This document shows positions 1 through 10,032 of a stretch of 64,000 bases of DNA, one piece after another (positions within the stretch are counted from its first letter, which is position 1; every line of letters begins with the position of its first letter). The DNA lies in NCBI GenBank assembly GCA_038246255.1, contig JBBRWC010000003.1:26065-90064 (forward strand). The letters are read 5' to 3'. Position numbers and translations under genes: made by a program. This DNA comes from RI-242 sp038246255 (GTDB lineage: Bacteria; Planctomycetota; UBA1135; GCA-002686595). The notes under the pieces were generated by a model. That model searched no databases and was not told the DNA's origin. It was given only the letters and a program-made list of their open reading frames with translations.

Positions 1-271
1 CGCGGAGTGCCCGACGGCCCCACGTACGGAAACGTAGAGAGCGCCGCGACGGGCGACGGACTCGCCGCGGACACCCTCGTGCCGGTGCCGCGGCGTGTGA
101 CCGGAGTGCCAGGATCGTGGCCCCGCGGCGGCGATGGCCGGGCGGGCGATGGGATCCCGGTCCCACCATCAACCTCGGCGACCCCCGCGCGGCCCGCCGC
201 CGGTGCTGAATCACAGGGCGAGCCGCCGATAGAGTGAGCGCGCACATCGCCCGCCGGGGCGGTCCGCCCCC
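1..271. other. 5' flank without a recognisable gene
   Basis: No convincing coding sequence is seen. Open frames here are low-complexity Pro/Gly/Ala/Arg translations of GC-rich DNA without a recognisable domain or ribosome binding site. The segment ends at the start codon of the MBOAT gene and should carry its promoter, but I cannot point to -35/-10 boxes. The only structure seen is the dyad at 256-270. Confidence 0.5.
256..270 (+). promoter_or_regulatory. Perfect GC-rich dyad next to the MBOAT start codon
   Basis: GGGGCGG, one T, then CCGCCCC form a perfect 7+1+7 inverted repeat that ends one base before the ATG at 272. As RNA it could fold into a short hairpin with about five pairs directly at the start codon; as DNA it could be an operator. 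In GC-rich DNA such dyads arise by chance, so this is a weak call. Confidence 0.25.
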
Positions 272-1708
272 ATGGCGTTTAACAGCTTCGAGTACGCGCT
301 CTTTCTGTGGGCGGCGTTTGTCCTCTTCTGGACGCTCCAGCGTCGCAAGAGCCTGCGGCATTCGATGCTGCTGGTCGCGAGTTACTGGTTCTACGCCCAG
401 GCCGACTGGCGGTTCGTCGCGCTGCTCGCGCTGAGTTCGGTCGTTGACTACGCGGCCGGCCTTGGCGTGCAACGCGCGCGCGACCAAGGCGCTCCGAAGC
501 GCGCCCGCGGATGGCTCGCCCTGAGCCTCGTCGCGAACCTCGGTTTGCTGGGCTGGTTCAAGTACTTCGGCTTTTTCGCAGCGGAGTTCGGCGCGCTCTT
601 CGGGCGCCTTGGGTTCAACGTCAGCGGCCCCGCGCTGGACATCGCTCTGCCCGTGGGCATCAGCTTCTACACGTTCCAGACGCTGTCCTACACGCTGGAC
701 ATCCACGCGGGCCGGATGAGGCCCATCAAGAGCCTGCTCGACTTCTCGCTCTATGTCAGCTTTTTCCCGCAGCTCGTCGCGGGCCCGATCGTGCGCGCGC
801 GGGACTTCCTTCCCCAACTCGTAGTGCCGCCGACCCTCACCTCCGCGCAGATTTCGTCGGGCCTTTTCCAGATCCTGCGCGGACTCGCAAAAAAGCTGCT
901 GATCGCGGACCTGTTGGGTGTGCACCTCGTCGACGGTGCGTTCGCAAACGCGGAAGCCATGGGCGAGCGCGGCGCGCTCGGCGTTTTGATCGCCACCTAC
1001 GGTTACGCGCTGCAACTCTACGGCGACTTTGCGGGTTACTCGGACATCGCCATCGGCTCCGCGCGGCTGCTCGGATTCGAACTGCCCAAAAACTTCGACG
1101 CCCCGTTCAAGTCGCGCAGCCTCGAGGACTTCTGGTCGCGCTGGCATATCTCGATGTCGTCGTGGTTCATGGACTACGTCTACATCCAGATGGGCGGCAG
1201 CCGCGGGAGCTGGTGGAAATCTTCGCGCAACGTCCTCGTCGCGTGGGGCCTCGTCGGGTTGTGGCACGGCGCCGCCTGGACTTTTGTTCTGTGGGGTGTG
1301 TACCACGGCGCCTGGCTGGTGATCGTGCGCCTCGTGCGCAAGCTGATCCCCGGCGGTGGCTTCCCCGATCGCCTGCCGTTCAACTTGCTCGGCGGCTTGT
1401 TCACGTTCCACGTGGTGGCGTTCTCGATGGTGCTGTTCCGCTGCCCGGACATGGAGACGTTCTGGACGGCGTGCCGCCAACTCGCCGATTGGTCGAAGCC
1501 GTTGCCCACGCTGCCGTGGCAAGTTTGGACGCTACTTGCGGTGGGCTACGGCACGCACCTTTGGCCCGGAGACCTCGCCGGTCAACTCGAGCGCCGTTTT
1601 GTCGCGACCCCGGCCTTCGCGCAGGGTGTTTTCCTCGCCGCGAGCATCGTGTTCTTTTTCCTCGTGACGCCCCCCGGCACGGCGCCGTTCATCTACTTCC
1701 AGTTCTAA
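272..1708 (+). CDS. MBOAT family O-acyltransferase (AlgI-like)
   Basis: A 478-residue polytopic membrane protein of the membrane-bound O-acyltransferase family, the AlgI/DltB type that passes acyl (usually acetyl) groups across the inner membrane to a polysaccharide. About ten hydrophobic segments are visible. The family's core is intact: the WHISMSSW-like stretch around residues 290-298 and the catalytic histidine in GLWHGAAW at His332, followed by a second YHG histidine at 345. Length matches the family (about 460-500). The ATG at 272 sits right after a GC dyad and has no clear Shine-Dalgarno. The next gene begins 13 nt downstream and encodes an SGNH protein, the usual partner that completes O-acylation in the periplasm. 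The polysaccharide acceptor cannot be told from the sequence. Confidence 0.93.
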   Translation: MAFNSFEYALFLWAAFVLFWTLQRRKSLRHSMLLVASYWFYAQADWRFVALLALSSVVDYAAGLGVQRARDQGAPKRARGWLALSLVANLGLLGWFKYFGFFAAEFGALFGRLGFNVSGPALDIALPVGISFYTFQTLSYTLDIHAGRMRPIKSLLDFSLYVSFFPQLVAGPIVRARDFLPQLVVPPTLTSAQISSGLFQILRGLAKKLLIADLLGVHLVDGAFANAEAMGERGALGVLIATYGYALQLYGDFAGYSDIAIGSARLLGFELPKNFDAPFKSRSLEDFWSRWHISMSSWFMDYVYIQMGGSRGSWWKSSRNVLVAWGLVGLWHGAAWTFVLWGVYHGAWLVIVRLVRKLIPGGGFPDRLPFNLLGGLFTFHVVAFSMVLFRCPDMETFWTACRQLADWSKPLPTLPWQVWTLLAVGYGTHLWPGDLAGQLERRFVATPAFAQGVFLAASIVFFFLVTPPGTAPFIYFQF

Positions 1709-1721
1709 TGGGGCCCAACAC

Positions 1722-3152
1722 GTGAAACCCTGGAAGCTGATCGGATGGCGCACGTTGGGAGCGCTGTTGACGCTGGTCGGGATCGACCGCGGGCTCTACC
1801 ACTTTGGAAACCACGGCAAGTGGGTCGTGCAGGAGCGCCATCCGCACCTGGGGTGGCATATGCTGCCCAACCAAAACGGCTGGTCGCGCTACTACGACGT
1901 GCGCGAGCGCACGAACACGCTCGGGTATCGCGGCCAAGGCTGGCCTTCCACTCCGGCCGACGTGCGTTCGGCGTACGCCGACGACGCGCCGCCGGTTGCG
2001 CCAGTGGAGGGCGACGCGCGCGGCGACGACATCCTATGTGTCGCGGTCGTTGGCAACTCGATGACCTACGGTTCGAGTGTCGCCGAAAACGAGATCTGGA
2101 CCGCGCGGCTCGAAGTGCTGTTGAGGGAGGAGCTGGCGCTGCGCGGCGATCCGCGGCGTGTGCACGTTCTCAACTTCGCTGTGCAGGGGTACGTGTTCGA
2201 CCAGATGGCGCGCACGTTCGACCAGCGCATCGCACCGTTTCTGCCGGATATCCTGATCGTCCCCACGACGACCTATGACCTTGCGCCGATGGCGGCCCCC
2301 GCACCGACCTTCGACTATCCGCTGCGGCGTTGGGTCGTGCGGACGGCGATCAGCGACTTCGCGCTGCGCCGTGTGCAGGGGCGTTGGATGCCCGGGCCAT
2401 CTGCGCCGTCGTTCGACCCCGAAGTTCCCGACATCGAGGGCAACCGCCGACGCTGGGCGGCCGCCGACGCGGACCAGCGGGAGGTCGCGTGGCGGCTGTT
2501 TGCACTCGACCGCGGCGCGAGCCCGGCTGCCCTGGCAGCCGTCGAGCCCGAACTGCGACTTGCGTATTTCGAGCGCGCGAGCGAAACGGCCTTCGAGCGG
2601 TTGTGGGCCCGGGCGAAGGGCGCGGAGCGCTCCGCGCTGCTTACGCTCCTGCCCCCGGCGCTGTTCGAGCGGGTGCGCCAAACGCTTCAGCACGAGCTCA
2701 CCGCACAGCCCTTCCAGCCGTCGAACCGTTGGATGTGGGACCGCGCCGCTAGCACCCTGGACGGCTTGCGTCAGCGCCTCGAGGCCCACGGCGGTCAGCT
2801 CGTGCTGATCGCGCTGCCCACCCTCAGCCGCCTTTCGCGGCCCGACCAGCCCTCCACCTCGGCCTACTGGGCACCCTGGGCCAGGAGCGACGGTCCGCGG
2901 GCCTTCGAATTCGACCCCGCCGCTCAACTTCGCGCGCGGATGCCCGAACTTGCGTCGTTCCTGCGGGATCCTGCGATTTTCGACCGCGGCCCGCGCGGCG
3001 AACTCAGCATCCCCCGCGCGGCACCGGAAATCGAGACGAGCCTGTTCTTCGCAAACGACACCGGGCACTACAACGCACGGGGACACGCGGCCCTCGCCGA
3101 GGCGGTGTCGGCCCGGATCGTTTCCGCGGGACTCCTCGTCAACGAACGCTGA
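1722..3152 (+). CDS. SGNH/GDSL hydrolase-like protein, probable polysaccharide O-acetylation partner
   Basis: This 476-residue protein has an uncleaved-looking N-terminal hydrophobic segment (about residues 8-22) that would anchor it to the inner membrane with the bulk in the periplasm. The SGNH block I nucleophile motif reads VVGNSMTYG near residue 110, with GNS in place of the classic GDS. Block V reads NDTGHYNARGH near residue 450 and supplies the Asp and His. In AlgJ/AlgX-type systems such a protein transfers the acyl group delivered by the MBOAT. The gene starts with GTG 13 nt after the MBOAT stop, so the two are almost certainly co-transcribed. The middle third (residues 190-340) matches nothing I recognise. 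A free esterase role is possible, but the pairing favours acyl transfer. Confidence 0.85.
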   Translation: MKPWKLIGWRTLGALLTLVGIDRGLYHFGNHGKWVVQERHPHLGWHMLPNQNGWSRYYDVRERTNTLGYRGQGWPSTPADVRSAYADDAPPVAPVEGDARGDDILCVAVVGNSMTYGSSVAENEIWTARLEVLLREELALRGDPRRVHVLNFAVQGYVFDQMARTFDQRIAPFLPDILIVPTTTYDLAPMAAPAPTFDYPLRRWVVRTAISDFALRRVQGRWMPGPSAPSFDPEVPDIEGNRRRWAAADADQREVAWRLFALDRGASPAALAAVEPELRLAYFERASETAFERLWARAKGAERSALLTLLPPALFERVRQTLQHELTAQPFQPSNRWMWDRAASTLDGLRQRLEAHGGQLVLIALPTLSRLSRPDQPSTSAYWAPWARSDGPRAFEFDPAAQLRARMPELASFLRDPAIFDRGPRGELSIPRAAPEIETSLFFANDTGHYNARGHAALAEAVSARIVSAGLLVNER

Positions 3153-3227
3153 TCGCGGGGGAACCTCCACCGAAGATTCAGTCGACCGCCTTCGAACCGT
3201 CGTGCTCGAAACCGAGCCCGGCGGGGC

Positions 3228-3233
3228 TACGAT
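3228..3233 (+). promoter_or_regulatory. Candidate -10 element (TACGAT) for a leaderless exporter mRNA
   Basis: TACGAT lies 7 nt before the ATG at 3241, which would place transcription start at or next to the start codon. No matching -35 box is seen at 16-18 nt. Similar TAnnnT hexamers 5-7 nt before start codons occur at 11466, 24739 and 61994, which is the reason to list it. Confidence 0.3.
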
Positions 3234-3240
3234 CCGCGCC

Positions 3241-4634
3241 ATGGCGCCTGGCACGTTGAAGACTGCGCGGATCGTCGCCGCGAAGGAGCTGCGCTCCTGC
3301 CTGCGCGACCCGCAAACGCTGATCTACGCGCTGCTCCTCCCCCTCGCCCTGTACCCGGCCCTGTTCTGGGTCATGATTCAGGTCTCGAGCCTGATTGAGG
3401 GTCGCCGCGCGTTGCGCGAGGTGCGGATCGAAGTGATCGCCGAAACCGCGGCCGAGGCGGACGCCGCCTTAGCTCTCGTCAAAGCGTTGTCCGCCGGGCA
3501 GTTGTCCGCTGACGGGAGCGGTGACACCGAGGCCGCGGCGGACGACTCTGCGCCCGGGGACGCGGGCACCGACAGCCTGCGCGTGCTCGCCGGCCCACAC
3601 GGCCTCGACGTCGACGCGTGCGTGGATCGGCTGCGCAACGCGGCGGATGCCAGGGCCAACGCGGGCGGCGACAGCGCTCGCGGCGCTGCCCCGCCGGCGG
3701 ACGCGGTGCTCCTCGTGCGCTCCGACCCCAACGCGCCGTTGCTCCTTTTGAAGCTCGGCACGCGGCCCGACTCCGAACTCGCGGCCGCGCGCGTCGAAGC
3801 GCGCCTCGCCGAACTCGCCGCCGCTGCGCGCGAGAACGCGGCCCGCGCGCACCCCGATCCCGTCGTCCTGCGTGCGCCGCTCGCGGTTGTGTCCCGGGAC
3901 CTCTCGAGCGGCGCACAGCAGGGTGCGTACCTGATCTCGGTGATGCTGCCGATGTTCGTCATCCTGATGGCGGTTTTCGGCGCGTTTTATCCCGCGGTCG
4001 ACCTCACGGCGGGCGAGCGCGAGCGCAAGAGCGAAGAGACCACCCTGCTCGCCCCCGCCCCGCGCGGGGGATTGTGGCTCGGCAAGCTCCTCGCCGTCGC
4101 CGCGCTCTCCTTTGCGGCCACGCTACTCAACCTGTTTGGCATCGCGTTTGCCGCGAACCACCTGCTCGCGATGCTGGGCGCCGACGGCATCGAAGTCCGC
4201 CTGGGCCTCGTGGAGATCGCGCTCGCAATGCCCTACGCCGCGGTGCTCGTCCTGCTGGTTGCGGCAATCTTGACGGGCCTCGGCTCGCTGACGCAGACGT
4301 TCAAACAAGGACAATCGCTCCTTGGGGGAGCGCAGCTCGTGTTCATGCTGCCCGCCCTCGCTTCGTCGCTGCCGGGCCTCGCCCTGAGTCCCGGCCTAGC
4401 GGCCACACCCATCGTCGGTATAGCCCTCGCCTTGCGGATGGTGCTGCGCGGTGGCGAGCTCGAGCCCGTCGGGCTCCTGATCGCCTTCGCGAGCCACCTC
4501 GTCTACGCCCTCGTCGCCACTTTCGCCGCCCTGCGACTGATGGGTGTCGAGCTGGACGCCGACGGCCGCGCTCCCGGCCTTGCCCGCGTGCGCGCGGCCC
4601 TGCTGCCGCGCAAATCCTTGCCCCGGAGAACCCC

Positions 4635-4638
<4 letters not shown>
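3241..4638 (+). CDS. ABC-2 type exporter permease (NatB-like)
   Basis: A 465-residue integral membrane subunit of an ABC-2 exporter. One membrane helix at about residues 27-50 is followed by a long, charged extracytoplasmic domain (about 55-215) and then five or six helices between about 220 and 440. This is the layout of NatB, the sodium-export permease. The ABC2 signature stretch reads ERERKSEETTLLAP after the second helix. The ATG at 3241 is chosen because the protein then begins with the family-typical amphipathic segment; the same frame stays open further upstream, but that part overlaps the SGNH gene. Its TGA stop overlaps the TTG start of the ATPase gene (TTGA), so translation is coupled. 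The substrate is not known; sodium is the family precedent only. Confidence 0.88.
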
Positions 4639-5434
<796 letters not shown>

Positions 5435-5438
<4 letters not shown>

Positions 5439-7555
5439 CGGTCCCCGGCAGAGGCATGCGCCCAGGCTCAACGCCGAATCCGCAAGCCAACCTGTGGCGG
5501 CGGGCACTCGTGACCGTCGCGCGCGGCGAGCTGCGCCGCCTGCTGCGCGACCGCAAAGCGATCCTGCTGGCGGTGCTCGTGCCGATGCTTTCGTATCCCG
5601 CGCTGATGTACGGGTCCCAGCGTTTAGGCCAGATCAGCCAGCGCCAGATCGAGGAGCGCGAAGTCCGCGTGGGTGTCGACCTGTCGGCGCTGCCCAGCGG
5701 GCTTCTGGATGACGTGCGCGCACGCCTCGCACAGGTCGGCAGCGGCGTGCGGTTCGAGGACCTCGACCTTGCGGATGTTGTGCAGGCCGCGGCGCGCGGG
5801 CCGCTGGACGGGGCCGTCCGAACGCGCGCGGAGGAGCGGCTCAAGGACGATTTGGACGGGCTGCTCGTCGCGTGGTTGAACGGCGCAGCACCGGTTTCGA
5901 TGGCGCGTGATGCGGAGGCGCACGGGGGCGCGGTCTTGATCGACCGCGACCGCGCGGCACACCGCGTCGCACTCGTCTTCCACCGCGCGAGCGAAGACGG
6001 GCTCGGCGTCTCCGCGCAGGTGCTTGGGCCCTTGCGGCAACTTGCGGACGAACTTGAGAGCCGCGCACTCGCGAACGGGCTCGGAGACGATCCTGCGTTG
6101 GCGTTTGCCTTCGAAGCGCGGGATGTCGCACCCCCCGAGGATTCGAAGGGGCTCGCCCTCGGCCGTTTTCTGCCGTTGATCGCCGTGGTCGTGCTGCTCT
6201 CGGGCGGTGCGTTTGCCGCCCTCGACGCGTTTGCGGGCGAACGCGAACAGGGCACCCTCGAAACGCTGCTCGTGCAGCCCGTGCCCACTTGGGTGCTCGC
6301 GTGGGGCAAGTTCAGCGTGGTGCTCGCCACAGCGCTCGCCGCGTGGATCAGCAACGTCGCAAGCCTCCTGATCACGATCGAAGTTGGCCTATTCGAGCTG
6401 CCCGATGGCGCCGCCGCGGGCGGCTTGGACGCGGGACGGACGTTGGTCGCCGGAGTCGTGTTTTTGCCGACGGTCGTGCTGATGGCGGCGGCGTTGTGTT
6501 TCCTCGCCGCGCGTGCGCGCACGTTCCGCGAAGGGCAGCATTACCTGTTGCCCGCGACGCTGATCGCCGTCGCACTTGCGTCGCCCGCGATGGCGGCGGA
6601 CGTCAAGCTCGACTATTTGCTCGCGCTCGTGCCGATCATGGGGCCGAGCCTCGCGCTGCGCGACGCGTTTGCCGGTGTGCTGGCATGGCCAGCGGCGTTG
6701 ACGGCGTTTGCGGCATCCCTCGGTTGGGCGGCGCTCGCCCTTTCGCGTATCACCCGGACGCTGGATGCGGAGCGCCTCCTGCAGGCGCCCGCGCCCAAGG
6801 GGCTCGATCCCGCGGGCGATGCCGCGCGGCGGTCGCTGCGGGTTGGGCTCGTTTCGGTCGCCGCGGTTTACATCGCGGGGGGTGCGCTCCAGAGCTGGGA
6901 TCTCGTCGCTGGACTCACCCTCACGCTGTGGGTACTCGTGCTGGGCCTCGCGCTCTACCTCGGTTACGCGAACCGGCGTGCGTTTGGCGGATCGCTGGCA
7001 CGTGCACTCGCGCTCGTGAAATCTAGCGGTCAAACCAGCAGCGCCCTTTCCACGCTTGGATGGGTCAGTGCAGGCCTCCTTGCGGGACCGGCACTGACGC
7101 AAGTCGGCCGTTTTATCCTCGAGCAGCAATCGCGCTTCCTGCCGCTGCCCTCAGGGGGTGCCGCCGAAGGGCTGATGGGCACATTGGCCGAGCTTTCGCT
7201 GCCCGCGCTGCTCGTGCTGTTTGCCCTCAGTCCTGGCATCACCGAAGAACTGCTCTTCCGCGGCGCCATCCTGCGCGGCCTGGCGATCGACCGTGGCCGG
7301 GTGCTCCCGGCGCTCTTCACCCAAGCGGCCCTGTTCGCCGCGATGCACGCGTCGATCCACCGCTTCGCGATCACGTTCGCCCTCGGTGTCGTGCTCGGAG
7401 CGCTGACGCTGCGCAGCGGCACGGTCTTCGCCGCCATCGCGCTGCACACGAGCTACAACGCCGTCGCCGTACTCGCGGATCGGCTGCCGTCGGTCGATTT
7501 CGGCCACCCGCTGTGGTGGCTTGGCGTGCTGCCGCTGCTCGTCCGCCTCAGGTGA
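5435..7555 (+). CDS. ABC-2 exporter permease fused to a CPBP intramembrane metalloprotease
   Basis: A 706-residue fusion. Residues 1 to about 440 are a second NatB-like permease, with a helix near residue 30, a long outer domain, and a helix cluster starting near 245 after the EREQGTLETLLVQP stretch. Residues about 470-700 are a CPBP (Abi/Rce1-type) protease: EELLFR near residue 603, the second-motif histidine in ALFAAMHAS, and the HTSYN motif. These are the metal-binding and catalytic residues of the family. Start choice: GTG at 5435 (GTGA overlap with the ATPase stop); ATG at 5456 is an alternative that would give 699 residues. The fusion ties a membrane protease to an exporter, so it may process an exported peptide or a subunit; no such peptide gene is seen nearby. 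Confidence 0.88.
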
Positions 7556-8531
7556 ACCGGACCACACCGGCCACACCGACAAACGCGATCGCGGTCCCCA
7601 CCGCGGTGCGCCAGCCATAGCGCTCACCCAGCGCCATGCCGATGGGCAACGCAAAGAGCGGCGTCGTGGCGAAAAGGATCGCCGACACACCCGGTGCGAG
7701 GGTGCCAAGGGCGTGGCTGTGGAGCGGCAAGTTGATCCACGCTCCAACGAGGCACGCGGGCACGAGCGCCCATGCGAGAGCGCGGTAGGCGAACGGACGT
7801 GCGAGCAAACGCAGCTCCCCCACCGTCCCCGTTCCCCGTTGCAGTGCTCCGAGAACCACCGCGATCACCAGCGCGCCTGACACCCCACCGACAAGCCGCG
7901 CGACGGTTCCAGGAAGCAGGTCCGTGCCCTCGAAACCGGCGCGTCCACTGACGATCGCAACTGCCTGCGCCACAGCGGCCAACGCCGCGAACCACAGTCC
8001 CGTGCGCCGGGCGCGCGGGTCAGGGGGCGGTCGTCCCGCGCCGCTGCGGGGCCGTTCGCTGACCACCAAACCGATTCCGGCGAGGGTCACGACCATCGCG
8101 GCGAGCGCGGCGGCGGACAGGGTCCTGCCGAAGTACAAAAAGTCGATCAGCGCCGCGAGCGGTGGGATCAGGTTCGCGGCGACGGCCGCGAGTTGCACTC
8201 CACAGCGCGAGAACGCCGCGAAGTAGAGCGCGTCCCCCACCGCGAACCCGAGGAACCCCGACAACCCCAGGGACAGCCAGGCCGACGGTGCGGGAGGGGC
8301 GTCACCAAGCACCCACCACGCGGCGGCGAAGATCAGCCCGGCGCTGGTGTTCTTGAACAGGTTCGCGGCGGCCGGAGACAGCCGCGGGCGTCCCGGCCGC
8401 GGCGCCATCGCGCGGCTGAACAGGAAGGAGCCCAGAGCCCAGAGCGCCGCGGCGCCCAGTCCTGCCGCAGCGCCGGAGAAAGCTGCGCCGCCCGCAGCGC
8501 TGTGCGCAACCACTTCGACCCAGGCGGTCAC
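7548..8531 (-). CDS. EamA/DMT family transporter
   Basis: A 327-residue membrane protein with about ten hydrophobic helices in two homologous halves, the drug/metabolite transporter (EamA) fold. A conserved stretch such as LAALIDFLYFGRTLS closes the first repeat, and the second repeat ends with LFALPIGMALGERY. It should export or take up a small metabolite; the substrate cannot be predicted. The start is GTG at 8531. Its 3' end overlaps the convergent CPBP-fusion gene by 8 bp, leaving no room for an intergenic terminator. A second EamA gene lies at 23777-24709, but the two do not look like recent duplicates. Confidence 0.9.
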   Translation of the reverse strand: MTAWVEVVAHSAAGGAAFSGAAAGLGAAALWALGSFLFSRAMAPRPGRPRLSPAAANLFKNTSAGLIFAAAWWVLGDAPPAPSAWLSLGLSGFLGFAVGDALYFAAFSRCGVQLAAVAANLIPPLAALIDFLYFGRTLSAAALAAMVVTLAGIGLVVSERPRSGAGRPPPDPRARRTGLWFAALAAVAQAVAIVSGRAGFEGTDLLPGTVARLVGGVSGALVIAVVLGALQRGTGTVGELRLLARPFAYRALAWALVPACLVGAWINLPLHSHALGTLAPGVSAILFATTPLFALPIGMALGERYGWRTAVGTAIAFVGVAGVVRFT

Positions 8532-8635
8532 GTGTTCGAAGACGCTTCGTCGGCGGAGTTATAAGGAGGCCGCCGGCCGAAGCGCTCGCGCGCTCCCGAC
8601 CGGCGGTGGGATGAGAAGTTCGCGGCCCGAACGGA

Positions 8636-8752
8636 TCAGCGCTGCTTCTTCTTCTTATCCGCGAGCAGGTACTTGCCGGAGCCCATGCCGATCTTGCGGA
8701 TCAGCTTCTTGCCGCGGTTCGGACCGCCCGACTTGGTTTGTGCACGTGCCAT
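8636..8752 (-). CDS. 38-residue highly basic small protein, function unknown
   Basis: A short gene with a strong ribosome binding site: GAGGTGA lies 5 nt before the ATG at 8752, which is rare in this window, where most genes lack one. The product has 38 residues with nine Lys, four Arg and a single Asp. It opens with MARAQTKSGGPNRGKK, has a central GMGSGKYLLAD (residues 22-32), and ends in four lysines followed by Gln-Arg. The Gly/Lys/Arg-rich make-up and size resemble small ribosomal or nucleic-acid-binding proteins (bTHX or L36 scale), but it matches neither family as I know them. A promoter-like sequence sits 146-173 nt upstream, so the mRNA would have a leader of about 140 nt. Expression is likely high, judged from the ribosome binding site. 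The function is unknown. Confidence 0.72.
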   Translation of the reverse strand: MARAQTKSGGPNRGKKLIRKIGMGSGKYLLADKKKKQR

Positions 8753-8897
8753 AGGTCACCTCGGGATGATAGGGCCGGTTCGGTGCGCCCGCGAATGGGG
8801 CGCGACGTTGGAGGGGCGAACATGCTACGCGGCAGGGCCGCGGCGACGCAAGCGCGACCCATGGCGCGGTCGCGCACTCGACCGCGCGCTCGAATGA

Positions 8898-8925
8898 AGT
8901 TTATGTAAACAAAACTCTCTATCAA
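8898..8925 (-). promoter_or_regulatory. Probable promoter with palindrome for the 38-aa basic protein gene
   Basis: Read on the minus strand, TTGATA (8925-8920), a 16-bp spacer and TAAACT (8903-8898) form a sigma70-like promoter in an AT-rich island that stands out from the GC-rich surroundings. The spacer and -10 include GTTTA-CA-TAAAC (8910-8899), a perfect 5+2+5 palindrome that could be an operator. The -35 box overlaps the stop codon of the upstream EcsC gene. The inferred leader to the ATG at 8752 is about 140 nt and might carry control elements; I see no known riboswitch in it. Confidence 0.45.
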
Positions 8926-9713
8926 GGGCGAATGTCGATCACGCCCTCGTAGGCGCTTTGGACGAGCTCGCGGCCGTAAACCCTCTCGAGCCTGCGGATG
9001 GTGAAGTGCGCACGGCTCATCTCCTGGAAATGGTCGATGAAAATCAGGTTGATGGTCGCACCGGTGGCCGCACCGAGCACCGGCACGGCCTGCGCTGCGG
9101 CCTTCTGGGAAACCTGGACCTGAAAGCGCGCGGCCACGAGACCGATCAGGCGCACCAGGGCGGGCGCTCCCTCATCGGCGATGGAGCGCGACGCAAGGTA
9201 CTCCGCCGCATCGGCAACCGAACGCGCGAGTGCCGTCCGCACCGCGAAGTAGCCGGTTTCGGCCGCATCGTCGTGCTTCGATTTTCCTCCCAGCGCAAAA
9301 ACCTCGATGCACGCAAGGCGTGTGTCCACGTCCTCGAGAGACTCTCCGTTCGCGCGCGCGATGTCGAGGATGGAGCGGCAGATGATCGCCGTGGAAACGG
9401 GCAGCTCGACCGCCAGCGCGGCAATCCCGAAGGCACCCCCCGCCGCGCCGCTGACGGCCGCTGCCAGCTTGTGCAGCCGCGGATAGGACCCGGTGCCGCG
9501 CTCGCGCATCGTTAGCAGCGCGCCGCGCATGGCGAACATCAGCGCGTCCCGAGTCGCCTTCGAGATCTTCTCGCTCCACCGCTCGGGCAACAGGTCGAAG
9601 CCCTTCTCGATCGGCTTGCCGATGAGGTTCGAGATCTTGACCGCGATCCCCGGGTGCTCCAGGGTCTCGCGCGCGGCAAGGAGCTCCGCGCGATGTTCGT
9701 CGGATAGGTTCAT
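8922..9713 (-). CDS. EcsC family protein
   Basis: A 263-residue protein of the EcsC family, named after the third gene of the Bacillus ecs ABC operon; its biochemical role is not established. Visible family features are the amphipathic N-terminal region, the alanine/glycine-rich helix in AAAVSGAAGGAFGIAALAVELP (about residues 85-106), the EVFALGG stretch, and a C-terminal LGAATGATINLIFIDHFQEMSRAHF. The ATG at 9713 is chosen because homology should begin with NLSDEHR; an in-frame TTG at 9773 would add 20 low-complexity residues. Its stop codon overlaps the -35 box of the downstream small-protein promoter. It is divergent from the Ku operon. Confidence 0.85.
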   Translation of the reverse strand: MNLSDEHRAELLAARETLEHPGIAVKISNLIGKPIEKGFDLLPERWSEKISKATRDALMFAMRGALLTMRERGTGSYPRLHKLAAAVSGAAGGAFGIAALAVELPVSTAIICRSILDIARANGESLEDVDTRLACIEVFALGGKSKHDDAAETGYFAVRTALARSVADAAEYLASRSIADEGAPALVRLIGLVAARFQVQVSQKAAAQAVPVLGAATGATINLIFIDHFQEMSRAHFTIRRLERVYGRELVQSAYEGVIDIRP

Positions 9714-10032
9714 GGCGAATGCGGGTTGCGGTCGAACCACCCTCCCCTGGGAGGGCGCGGATTCTGCTGCCAAGGTGCGGATCCTGCGGTGGGTGCCGCC
9801 CGCTCGGCTGCGATCGGAGAAAAGTCTTGGGCCTACCCGAGCGCGTCGCGGGCGGCCCGCCGGTGCGAAAGGCTACTCGCCAGAGCCGTAGGCGCCCGCA
9901 ACTCCCGTTCCGCGGCGCACAGTATGACCGAGCGGAGTGATGGCATGGGACTTGCCGCGTGGACCAGGCCCGCGTTCGCCCCAGGGACGCCACCCGCGAC
10001 CGCCTGCGACCACCCCCGAACTCCCGTTCACC
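9714..10032. other. Divergent intergenic region between ecsC-like and ku
   Basis: About 320 bp without a gene. A perfect dyad CCCTCCC-CT-GGGAGGG lies at 9740-9755 and could be an operator serving either direction. I could not find convincing -35/-10 pairs for ku. If the EcsC protein used the TTG at 9773, the dyad would lie inside that gene. Confidence 0.4.

Noticed and set aside
7..237. 76-codon frame at the window start
   Set aside because: Low-complexity Pro/Gly/Ala translation, no domain and no start signal.
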